Of a stretch of 64,000 nucleotides of DNA, positions 56,707 to 64,000 are shown piece by piece. Origin of the DNA: DASVNK01 sp036383895 (GTDB lineage: Bacteria > Verrucomicrobiota > Verrucomicrobiia > Limisphaerales > SXQI01). The notes under the pieces were generated by a model. It ran no database searches and was not told the DNA's origin. It was given only the letters and a program-made list of their open reading frames with translations. The DNA lies in assembly GCA_036383895.1 (NCBI GenBank), contig DASVNK010000054.1, forward strand, positions 21,957-85,956. The letters run 5' to 3'. Made by a program: the position numbers and the translations under genes. How positions within the stretch are numbered: the first letter of the stretch is position 1; each line of letters opens with the position of its first letter.

Positions 56707-57915
56707 ATGGAAGTCAAGATTCTCTGCCCGTGCGGAGCTAAATACAAATTCGAGGTCGAACCCCAGAACGGAAGATTACCCGGCCCCGTAAGTTGTCCCG
56801 TTTGCCAGGTAGACGGCACGGAGCTGGGAAACCAGGTCGTCGCACAGGCGCTTGGGGCAGTTTACGTGCCGACTCCAGTTCCCGCGCAAGCCGCACCAGC
56901 CGCACCGGTTTCTTCCTCTTCCGGAGGTCGTTCCGGTTTTGTAGCGCCATCAGTCCCCCGCAGTTCGAAAGAGATGCGAGCCGCTGCCGCCGCTCCCGTC
57001 GTTCCCGTTGCCGCCCCACCCACTCCCACTGCGGTGCGTGTTGCGCCGGCTGTTGTGGTTCCAGTGGGCGGTTCGTCTCATGCAGTTCCTTCCGCGAAGG
57101 TGGTTCCGAGTGGCGCCGGGCCCCGTTTATCAGTCGCGGGAGATGCAGCACCCGCGGTTCCGATGGCGGTTACCGCGGCACATTCATCCGCGCCGCCCGT
57201 GCCTCCTCCGCCTGCGCGCCCGCAAAAAATGGAAGCGGAACCTTCCTTCATGCGCGGTGTCATGGGGATCGCAGCGGCGTCATTCATCGCGTTGCTGGTT
57301 TGGTTTGGCATCACACTTACCACCGGTTTCATCATTAAGCCGCTCGCGATTGGCGTGGGCGCATTCATCGGTTGGGCGGGCGCGTGGATGGCCAAGCAGA
57401 GGTCCGTTCGCTTGGGGGTGATCGCGGCGGCGGCAACTGCGCTGGCAGTAATCTTCGGTTTGATGTGGTCGGCGCGTCATGAGGCGTATCAGGCGGTAAA
57501 CGAGACCATCGACGAAATGTATAAAGAACAGATGGAATATGCGAAGGCGGCCGTCGCTGCTTCGCGCAATGATACGAACCTACTGAACTTCATCGATGAA
57601 AACGGCACCGGCGTGACGATGAGCGACGAAGATGAAGACGAGAATTTCAATCGTTTCGTGACCGCGTCAGCCGAGGGGAACGATGTCGCCGCAAACCGAA
57701 AATTGCTCACGGATTTCAAGAAGAACGAGCTGCCGAAACTCAGGAAATTCGCTGACGGAAAAGTCTCAAAAAGTCAGTTCGACCGCGAAAACCGCGGAGA
57801 GTTAGAAGCGATCTACACCATCGGCTTCATCGTCGCCGAAACATTTCGCATCAAAGTGATCTTGTGGATTGGGTTGGCGATTGGCGCCGCCTGGAAGCTC
57901 ACCAGCGGTCAGTAG
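56707..57915 (+). CDS. zinc-ribbon membrane protein with Pro/Ala-rich linker
   Basis: The 402-residue protein starts with a ribbon (C7-P-C9 and C30-P-V-C33), then about 130 residues rich in Ala, Pro, Val and Ser, then two to three membrane helices (about 185-255), a charged helical region with an acidic run (D-E-D-E-D-E-N) and a last hydrophobic helix at the end. No family is recognised. The layout suggests a cytoplasmic sensor or scaffold tethered to the membrane. It precedes the sigma-factor gene by 69 bases. Confidence 0.72.
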   Translation: MEVKILCPCGAKYKFEVEPQNGRLPGPVSCPVCQVDGTELGNQVVAQALGAVYVPTPVPAQAAPAAPVSSSSGGRSGFVAPSVPRSSKEMRAAAAAPVVPVAAPPTPTAVRVAPAVVVPVGGSSHAVPSAKVVPSGAGPRLSVAGDAAPAVPMAVTAAHSSAPPVPPPPARPQKMEAEPSFMRGVMGIAAASFIALLVWFGITLTTGFIIKPLAIGVGAFIGWAGAWMAKQRSVRLGVIAAAATALAVIFGLMWSARHEAYQAVNETIDEMYKEQMEYAKAAVAASRNDTNLLNFIDENGTGVTMSDEDEDENFNRFVTASAEGNDVAANRKLLTDFKKNELPKLRKFADGKVSKSQFDRENRGELEAIYTIGFIVAETFRIKVILWIGLAIGAAWKLTSGQ

Positions 57916-57984
57916 CTACTCAAACGTTAGCCCTCTGAGCCTTATGGTTTGTCGAATGCGCCAGACCGCTGCTACACTTTCCGC

Positions 57985-58599
57985 GTGGATGCAGAGAGCC
58001 AATTGATTGGCGCGTGCCAGCGCGGTGATGCCGACGCTTGGGACCAGCTCTTTTCCACCTATTATTCTGTCGCGGGCAAATTCATCTACCAGCTTTCCCC
58101 GCACCTCTCCGCCGAAGATGTAGAGGAAATTTGTCAGGAAGTTTTTCTCTCCGTCGTCCGCAACATTTCCACCTTTCACGCCAAAAGCGCTTTCCAAACG
58201 TGGCTCTACAAGATCGCAGTAAATAAAACGCGCGATTACATCGAGAAACAGCGCGCGCTGAAACGTGGCGGAGGCGAACAGCCATTTTCGTTGGATGCCG
58301 AGAATCCCGAAACCGGATTAAAGATCGATCCGCCGGCGCGCTCGGTTGGTCCGGACGGGTCGCTGATGAACGCCGAACGCATGTCGCTCATTCATTCCGC
58401 TTTGGAACGACTCGGCGATCCCTGCCGCGAGATCATCGAGCTGAAGTATTTCGGCGATTTAAGTTATGACGAGATCGGACAGGAGTTGCAGTTGAACCCA
58501 AAAACCGTGAGTTCGCGTTTAAGTAAGTGCCTGGATAAACTAGAGGAAATCGCGCGCCCGATCTTCCAGGAGGAGAATTTTAGCCAATCTTCCGTCTAA
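57985..58599 (+). CDS. ECF-type RNA polymerase sigma factor
   Basis: A 204-residue sigma-70 family protein with region 2 (A-W-D-Q-L-F-S-T-Y-Y, D-V-E-E-I-C-Q-E-V-F-L, F-Q-T-W-L-Y-K-I-A-V-N) and region 4 (L-G-D-P-C-R-E-I-I-E-L-K-Y-F-G-D-L-S-Y-D-E-I-G-Q). It redirects RNA polymerase to envelope- or stress-type promoters. No ATG is available; the GTG at 57985 starts the usual residues, a TTG at 57949 is possible. The next gene, ten bases on, is a candidate regulator. Confidence 0.9.
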   Translation: MDAESQLIGACQRGDADAWDQLFSTYYSVAGKFIYQLSPHLSAEDVEEICQEVFLSVVRNISTFHAKSAFQTWLYKIAVNKTRDYIEKQRALKRGGGEQPFSLDAENPETGLKIDPPARSVGPDGSLMNAERMSLIHSALERLGDPCREIIELKYFGDLSYDEIGQELQLNPKTVSSRLSKCLDKLEEIARPIFQEENFSQSSV

Positions 58600-58609
58600 T
58601 AAGAACGAC

Positions 58610-59950
58610 ATGCCGGACGACCCAAACAAACGGATGGACGAAACGCTGCGGGCCTACGCCGACGAACGGCGGAAAGCGCCTGATGTTCAGTTGCATCCAG
58701 CCACGCGCAATATGCTGCAAAGCGAGGTTCGGCGCGTCTACGGGAACTCCACTCCCCCTCGCGCCTGGTGGCATCGACTGCGCGCATTTTGGCCGCAAAT
58801 CGCTTTCGGCAGCAGCCTCTGCGTCATCCTGGGGATCGCTGTGTTTTCGCTGCGTCAGCCAGCTAGCGACAAATCGCGCGAGCCTCGCGAGGTGGAGTCC
58901 CTCGCGCCTGCGACCGCTGAATCCGAAGCAGTTATCTTGCGGGACCAACCTTCAGCCATCGAGCAGCAGAAATTGCGACAAGATGCAGCCGGCCGAAGCG
59001 AGACAGACGCCGCCAGCGCCGCAGCCCCGAAGGCAGCAATGAAAGCGGATCAGTCGCTCGGAATTGACGCCGAACTTCGGCAGCAAACCGAAGAGCCCGC
59101 GCCCGCACAAGATTCGCGCAATCTTTTCCGCGAACGAAACCTCACGGAACAGCCCGATCCGCGTCCGAACCTTGGCCGCGCCACCGCGCCAGTAGAGTTA
59201 AAACAAGAACGTCTCGCCGACGCTGTTCCTGCTCCATCGCTCCCCAAAAACGAAGCCGATCTGAGCTTGCAGAAAAAGGCCGTAACTCGTTCAACCGGCG
59301 CTCGACCAAATGCTACCGCAAACCGTGCGCTCGAACCGCAAACAGCTCCACGCGAGGAAAGCAGCTTGCGTGTGATCGAAGCTCAAGAAAGCACCCCGGC
59401 CCTCGCCACCGGCGAACAGCTTAAACGCGCAAAAGAGTTGACCAACCTTGGAGCAGCACGGCGCCTGAACTTTGTGCAGGTATCGAACAAAACCGTTGCG
59501 GCGAGTGCCCGCTTCGCCACGGTCGGTGCGAAAGCACCTCCTCAGCCCCAAGCGCTGTTGACGAATTTCCGCGTCGAGCAACTTGGCAACAACATGCAGG
59601 TCGTCGACAACGACGGATCTATTTACGTCGGCAATATTGAGCTGACCAATGTAATCCCAACCTTTGCAGGGGCGGAACTGAAGGGATATCAGCCTGCCAC
59701 CGACTTCAACAATTCCACCGCCTACTACTTCCGCGCTGCCGGCACAAACCGCACCCTCGGAAAAGATGTGGTTCTCACCGGCAATTATTTCTCTCAAACC
59801 AATTCGGGTCCCACTTCCCTCAACTCATTTGCCATTGCGCCCGAAGCCAAGTCTCAACAACAGGCCCAACCGCGCCACCTGATCATCGGCAATGCGACCG
59901 TCGGCGGTTCGAACCAAGTGCCCGTGCAGGCAGTCGCGACTGAGCCTTGA
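58610..59950 (+). CDS. single-span membrane protein, probable anti-sigma-type partner
   Basis: The 446-residue protein has a short cytoplasmic N-terminus, one membrane helix (about 64-82, F-G-S-S-L-C-V-I-L-G-I-A-V-F) and a long outside part rich in Ala, Gln, Glu and Pro, ending in a beta-rich segment (N-N-M-Q-V-V-D-N-D-G-S-I-Y). The gene follows the ECF sigma gene by ten bases, the usual place for its anti-sigma factor, but a zinc-binding anti-sigma motif (HxxxCxxC) is absent. So the role is by position only. Confidence 0.68.
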   Translation: MPDDPNKRMDETLRAYADERRKAPDVQLHPATRNMLQSEVRRVYGNSTPPRAWWHRLRAFWPQIAFGSSLCVILGIAVFSLRQPASDKSREPREVESLAPATAESEAVILRDQPSAIEQQKLRQDAAGRSETDAASAAAPKAAMKADQSLGIDAELRQQTEEPAPAQDSRNLFRERNLTEQPDPRPNLGRATAPVELKQERLADAVPAPSLPKNEADLSLQKKAVTRSTGARPNATANRALEPQTAPREESSLRVIEAQESTPALATGEQLKRAKELTNLGAARRLNFVQVSNKTVAASARFATVGAKAPPQPQALLTNFRVEQLGNNMQVVDNDGSIYVGNIELTNVIPTFAGAELKGYQPATDFNNSTAYYFRAAGTNRTLGKDVVLTGNYFSQTNSGPTSLNSFAIAPEAKSQQQAQPRHLIIGNATVGGSNQVPVQAVATEP

Positions 59951-59953
59951 AGT

Positions 59954-61519
59954 TCATCGGTGGCTCCAATCGACGTGAGATTCGTAAGCGAGGGTTTCGG
60001 AGATGAGTTTGTAGAAATCGGGGTCGTAGTCGCGGAGTTGTTCACGAGTTGAAATCGGGAATGGTGCGTCCGAGGGTGCATGGGTTTCGCCGGAGGCGTT
60101 GAAGTAGGCGAGGACCCCGCGCGCAAAATATTCGGCCGGGGATCGGAGCGCCGGAGTTCCGGCCCATTTTTTTGCATCCCCGGCACTGCTCGCTAGTTTT
60201 TCGAGTCGCTCTTTGAAGCGCGTATCCAAACGTTGAACGCGGAGTTCGTATTGCTGGACTTCGCGTCCGCGCTTTTCCCAATCCGGATCGACCGCGCGAT
60301 TTGCGCATAAATCTACGGTGGCTTTCGCGAGGAGGTAGATGACCTGGTAGTCGCCTACCAGCGGGTGCTTTGTATCGCCGAGGACATTCTCTTCCGCGAC
60401 AACGATGAGTTTGTGTTCGGGCGAGTAATCCAGAAAGCGCGCGAGGAGATCGAGCTTTTCTGAGGTGCGGAGTTCTGGAAGATCAGAAAGGCGTTCGCTT
60501 TTGCCGAGGACGACCAGTTTCACTCCATCGTTGATTAACGCTTTCAAGATATCGTGGCGATAGGCAAACATCTTGCGAACGGTGTTGTTGGCTTTGAGTA
60601 ACGCTGCGTCACTCGCGCCGCGACCGACGACCGGCAGTTCGCGCGCGTAGGTGAATTTTGTGTAATGCGGATCGATGCGGAACTTCGCTGGAGGCGCGAT
60701 GATATTCGGAAGTGGTTGCAGCCAGGTGTAACGCCAATCCTGCTCGGGTTTGAGATTGAACGCAGTGCGGACAAGTTCGTAAGCCTCTGAATCGTAGACT
60801 TTCAATTGTTCGCGTGTGCCGATGGGGCCGTGGTTCCAGTTATTGACGCGGTTGCAGTCGAAATACGATTGCGCGACTTCCGCCCAGAATTCGCCGGGAT
60901 TCGAGGCGGCATAGCTGTTCTTCCAAAGGCCCGCGTCGAGCGCTTTGCGATAAACTGTATTGCGGCGTTCAGTCCAGGTGGGATCGATGGAACGCAACGT
61001 GCCGTCGATCGTGTGGCAGAATTCGTGGACCCCGATCGATTCATCGTCGTAACGGTCAACCGGCAGACTCAGAAGATTTTCTTCTCCAAAGCTGGTGGGC
61101 TTACCGCCAGTTCCGCGGACGCGTTCGTTCTGGTAAGCGGGATTTGGATGATCGCTGTATTCCGGCATGTCGGTGTAGACCTGGTCCTTGCCGATGATGA
61201 TAAGATACATGCCATTCTTCACCATTGCTCCGAGAACGTCTGGCCGGCCTGCGAGCATGCGCCTGACGATCTCGTGAGTGCGTCGAAGCGCGTGGTCATC
61301 GACTTCGCCCGCCGCGGCGACTGAGAGGCCGGAGATGTTCAGGTGTTTGCGATAAAAGACGCGTGCTTTGTCGCGATATTTATCACGGACAAGTTCAAAG
61401 AAGCTGTCGGGCGGGGCTGTCACTTTTAGATCGGCTTCGGCGGCGACGATGGAACAGATTCCGGCCAGGAAAAGAACCGCAACTAAACCGAATTTACGAG
61501 CAGCGCGGAATGTTTGCAT
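59954..61519 (-). CDS. secreted protein with duplicated HExxH metallopeptidase-like domains
   Basis: The 521-residue protein (frame open to 61951, but the ATG at 61519 begins the leader, cut near V-A-A-E, residue 27) has two related halves. Half 1 has A-L-R-R-T-H-E-I-V-R-R-M-L-A-G-R-P-D-V-L at 77-96, G-V-H-E-F-C-H-T-I-D at 163-172 (HExxH) and F-W-A-E at 211-214. Half 2 has A-L-L-K-A-N-N-T-V-R-K-M-F-A-Y-R-H-D-I-L at 307-326, but the zinc motif is lost. The HExxH context resembles zinc peptidases of the anthrax lethal-factor type. The substrate is unknown. Confidence 0.72.
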   Translation of the reverse strand: MQTFRAARKFGLVAVLFLAGICSIVAAEADLKVTAPPDSFFELVRDKYRDKARVFYRKHLNISGLSVAAAGEVDDHALRRTHEIVRRMLAGRPDVLGAMVKNGMYLIIIGKDQVYTDMPEYSDHPNPAYQNERVRGTGGKPTSFGEENLLSLPVDRYDDESIGVHEFCHTIDGTLRSIDPTWTERRNTVYRKALDAGLWKNSYAASNPGEFWAEVAQSYFDCNRVNNWNHGPIGTREQLKVYDSEAYELVRTAFNLKPEQDWRYTWLQPLPNIIAPPAKFRIDPHYTKFTYARELPVVGRGASDAALLKANNTVRKMFAYRHDILKALINDGVKLVVLGKSERLSDLPELRTSEKLDLLARFLDYSPEHKLIVVAEENVLGDTKHPLVGDYQVIYLLAKATVDLCANRAVDPDWEKRGREVQQYELRVQRLDTRFKERLEKLASSAGDAKKWAGTPALRSPAEYFARGVLAYFNASGETHAPSDAPFPISTREQLRDYDPDFYKLISETLAYESHVDWSHR

Positions 61520-61988
61520 CGGAGGGAGTGGAGAGTAGCAGAGCGCGCAAAGGATTAAAGGCCCAGACCGGGCTTTTGTGGTGAAAAGCATCGAGGGTGG
61601 GGCTTTCTGAGTATGCGGACTGTCGAGACGGTTATCTCTCCGCTTCGGTTCGGTGCTCGGAGAATCAGAGCAATCCGAAGGCAAAACGTTCAAAGGGCTG
61701 CCACAGTTTTGAATAAGAGGAGAGTGGAAGTGGTCAATAAAAGAGAAGCACAGAGGCAAATCACGAATGGCAAAACATAGGTGAACCGTACTCGTTACGC
61801 ACAGTCTCGTAGAGGCGGCGGCAGTAATCGCGATTAAGCCGGCAACGTCCCTCGGAAGTGGCATTGCGCTGTCCGTTCCACAGGCGATTAACAGAACGGT
61901 TACCGTAGGTTTACGTATATCGCTTTGATAGGAAATCACGGAGCTTTGCAAACTGATCAGGATTGCTTGTTCTCAACAGAACTAAATT
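61520..61988. other. intergenic region, nothing clear
   Basis: About 470 bases without a recognisable gene. One weak hairpin, AAGGCCC-AGACC-GGGCTTT (about 61557-61577), is followed by only four T. No strong promoter, repeat or RNA gene was noticed. Confidence 0.6.
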
Positions 61989-62234
61989 TTGAACGCAATT
62001 GAGGTTCTGTTTCTCCTCGCCCACGGGAAGAAACAAAAACGACATTTTAAGACGGAAGACGAAGCGGTCGAATACCTGATAGCCACCCACGCGACCGAGG
62101 CTCCCATCGCTTTCCATTACACGGATGGATCGGCTCTCGGAAGAGAGGATCTTGAGCGGATCTACGCTCGCGTTTTCAAAGGATTAGGCGCCGACGGAGC
62201 GCGAGCCGTCTCCAAAAGAGAATCCAAGCATTGA
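61989..62234 (+). CDS. hypothetical short protein
   Basis: An 81-residue frame from a TTG: I-E-V-L-F-L-L-A-H-G-K-K, then K-T-E-D-E-A-V-E-Y-L-I-A-T-H and E-D-L-E-R-I-Y-A-R-V-F-K-G-L-G. The charge and helix pattern is protein-like, but no family is recognised and the start codon is weak. An opposite-strand frame (61911-62117) competes. Confidence 0.4.
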   Translation: MNAIEVLFLLAHGKKQKRHFKTEDEAVEYLIATHATEAPIAFHYTDGSALGREDLERIYARVFKGLGADGARAVSKRESKH

Positions 62235-62297
62235 GTGTATCTCGGCTTCCGTACTCGGAATGCGAAGCATCACTTTTTCCGGAGTCGGAGAAATTCG

Positions 62298-62537
62298 ATG
62301 AAAGTAAATTCCACGTTTTCGCTCCGATTCGGTGGCGGACGCAGAATCGAGATCCTTCTTGTGGAAAACGAAAGCGGTTTCGGAGCGTTGGCCGAGTGCC
62401 GACTCGATCATGTGCAATTCGCGCAAATGTGCCAGGTCGCTCGACCGATAAAAGAACTCGATCTCCAAATGACTTATCATAATTCCCCGCAATTCCGGCG
62501 TTGTGGCCCTAGCTCAAGAACTGAGCGACTAACTTGA
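62298..62537 (+). CDS. hypothetical short protein
   Basis: A 79-residue product starting at an ATG with GGAG 11 bases upstream: M-K-V-N-S-T-F-S-L-R-F-G-G-G-R-R-I-E-I-L-L-V, then G-F-G-A-L-A-E-C-R-L-D-H-V-Q-F-A. The beginning reads like a beta-strand-rich domain. No family recognised. A minus-strand frame of similar size (62184-62492) overlaps it; the presence of a ribosome site favours the plus strand. Confidence 0.42.
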   Translation: MKVNSTFSLRFGGGRRIEILLVENESGFGALAECRLDHVQFAQMCQVARPIKELDLQMTYHNSPQFRRCGPSSRTERLT

Positions 62538-62640
62538 GTCTGGACTCTGCGCCGCCATCTATCGTCCGCCCCTTGGTTGGGATGCGCAAGTAGTGAATCT
62601 GTTAAGGTTTAACCCCAATCCTTAGCTAGCCGTTGAAGGT

Positions 62641-62656
62641 TTCACCTTTGGGTGAA
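62641..62656. other. hairpin upstream of the transposase
   Basis: TTCACC-TTTG-GGTGAA is a perfect six-base-pair hairpin, 46 bases before the transposase start, in the region that should contain the left end of the insertion sequence. It may be part of the element or a structure that limits read-through into it. The right end lies outside the window, so terminal repeats cannot be compared. Confidence 0.4.
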
Positions 62657-62701
62657 GTGATTTCAGCCTGAATTTGAACATTCTCGCGGTGGGAACGTCA
62701 G

Positions 62702-64000
62702 ATGTTCATGCCTGCTATCACGAAGCGTGACCGCCCTCTTCGGATCGAGTTTGTCTCCAACAAATCAGTTCTCCGCTGGGTGGTTTGCCGGCTATTGAGG
62801 CGCTGGCGCAGCAGTTTGGTTTGTGGAAAAAGGTGAAGGAGATTGCCGGACTAGACCGGCGGGTGCGCAAAGGCCGGGGTTATGGTCCGGAGGTGATTCT
62901 CTCGCAATTGATCTACGCCATTGTCACCGGCGGCGACAGCCTGGCGGACTACGAGAAGCTCAATGACGATCCGCTGGCTAAACGTCTGGCCGGAGTAGAG
63001 CGCTTTGCGGACGAAACGACGGTGGGCGAATGGTTGCGCGGGCAAAATCCCGAGAGTCTCCAGGCTCTGCTCCAGCTCAATCGCGATTTCATTCAGTGGG
63101 TCACCGCACAACTGCCGGACGCGCGCTGGCTGCACCTGGGCCAGCGCGAGGTTTTCTTTGATGACACCGAGTTGGAAGTATCTGGAAAAAACTTCGAAGG
63201 GGCGCGTCTCAATTACGAAAACAAAGTGGCGCTCTGCTGGCAGGTGCTCTGGGTGGGCCCCTTTCTGGCCGCGCAACATCTGGGTGGTCAGGGCGAAGTC
63301 AGCAGCGAACTGGACCGGCTTTTAAGGTTCAGTGCACCACTCTGGCAAAAGCATCCGGCCTATTTTTACGCCGATAGCGCTTCGGCCGCCGGCAAGTACC
63401 TCGAGCGCATTCAAGCCGAAGAGTGGCACTGGAGCGTGAGCTACAATAAATGGACCGGGCCGCTGGAACGCATGGCCGAAGCCTTGCCCGCCGGCCAATG
63501 GAGTTCGGTGGTGGAACAGACCTGGAAGAACGGCCGCGTCCTGCACGAACACTTTGCCTGGATCAAACACCAGCCCGCAGGCGTGGCCCAGCCGGTCCTC
63601 TTTGCCGTCGCCCGCCGCCGCGAAGCCAACGAAATGTTTTGGAAGTACAGCTTCATCGCCTGCGAAAGCGAGCGTGGCGGCACGCCGCAACGAGTCTTTG
63701 AGCGGCACCGTCTCAAAGGAGAAAAAGAGCAACTCTTCAGCGAAGTGCTCACCGGTCTGGACCTGCATCATCCGCCCTGCTCCGAACTGATCGCCAACCA
63801 GATTTATTACGCCGTGGCCGCCCTGGCCTACAATCTCCTGACCGCGCTCAAATTACTGCACCTGCCCGATGATCGCCTGCGCTGCAAACTTAAAACCCTC
63901 ATTCGCGAGGTCATGGTTCTGCCCGGCCAGTTCATCTCCCATGCCCGCCGGCTGACCGCCCGCATCTTTATCGCGCCGCAGTGGCTGGACTGGTGGCGCA
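62702..64000 (+). mobile_element. IS1380-family insertion sequence, right end outside window
   Basis: The terminal 1.3 kb is almost wholly occupied by a transposase of the IS1380 type. The left terminal inverted repeat and target duplication could not be fixed; they should lie between about 62540 and 62700. The base composition is like that of the neighbouring genes. Confidence 0.8.
62702..64000 (+). pseudogene. IS1380-type transposase, frameshifted near its start, truncated by window end
   Basis: From about 62757 to the end of the window the frame is open for over 400 residues and shows IS1380 features: V-F-F-D-D-T-E-L-E-V (first catalytic Asp), F-E-G-A-R-L-N-Y-E-N-K, W-V-G-P-F-L, A-Y-F-Y-A-D-S-A-S (second Asp) and the late N-Q-I-Y-Y-A-V-A-A-L-A-Y-N. 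The N-terminal 20 residues (M-F-M-P-A-I-T-K-R-D-R-P-L-R-I-E-F-V-S-N) lie in another frame starting at 62702; the two meet at an A/C-rich AACAAA stretch near 62757. It is likely an inactivating deletion; use of an internal TTG start at 62785 or ribosomal slippage cannot be excluded. Confidence 0.75.

Overview
The window reads as chromosomal DNA of a Gram-negative bacterium, most likely a Verrucomicrobiota member close to the Spartobacteria/Chthoniobacter type (inference). Supporting signs are two stand-alone proteins with a GspG-type prepilin leader, two bactofilins side by side, a Rieske gene coupled to a cytochrome b carrying two fused cytochrome c domains, DUF6807 and secreted TIM-barrel sugar proteins, and LPS-core type glycosyltransferases implying an outer membrane. 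No tRNA, rRNA or CRISPR array was seen.

1-7.9 kb is the end of the ribosomal spc/alpha operon: rplR (partial), rpsE, rplO, secY, adk, map, infA, rpmJ, rpsM, rpsK, rpsD, rpoA, rplQ, closed by a strong terminator. There is no rpmD, and S5 and S11 carry long low-complexity N-terminal extensions. 8-17 kb is a surface-glycan locus. Two plus-strand glycosyltransferases converge on a tightly overlapping minus-strand run: GT4, heptosyltransferase, CMP-sialate synthetase, hydrolysing UDP-GlcNAc 2-epimerase, sialate synthase and an MsbA-like exporter. Together they would make, activate and attach a nonulosonic (sialic-like) acid to a lipid-linked glycan and flip it.

17-28 kb holds secreted and envelope functions on the minus strand: a four-domain M28 peptidase, a YbhGFSR-like ABC export system with a lipoprotein adaptor, a secreted metzincin, a zinc-ribbon bactofilin next to a plain bactofilin, and a secreted beta-propeller. 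28-29 kb is gene-poor and repeat-rich. 29-41 kb carries a DUF6807 protein, the Rieske/cytochrome b-cc unit, a GH88-SDR-flavin oxidoreductase sugar cluster, a secreted sugar-isomerase-like protein, a pseudouridine synthase and a Cu/Zn superoxide dismutase lipoprotein. 41-49 kb has a RodZ-like protein, the Prc protease, a Nudix hydrolase, two tandem cyclophilins (one exported), and a formate-dehydrogenase-like molybdoenzyme overlapping its partner fdhD.

49.5-51.2 kb is a decayed stretch with a frameshifted lipoprotein, gene tails, a lineage-type hypothetical gene and the second copy of a 32-base repeat also found at 28.9 kb. 51-62 kb carries a xylonate-dehydratase-type enzyme, an epimerase/phosphatase pair, a DsbA-like thioredoxin, a retropepsin-like protein, a zinc-ribbon membrane protein, an ECF sigma factor with a probable membrane regulator, and a secreted HExxH protein built from two repeats. 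The window ends inside an IS1380-type insertion sequence with a frameshifted transposase.
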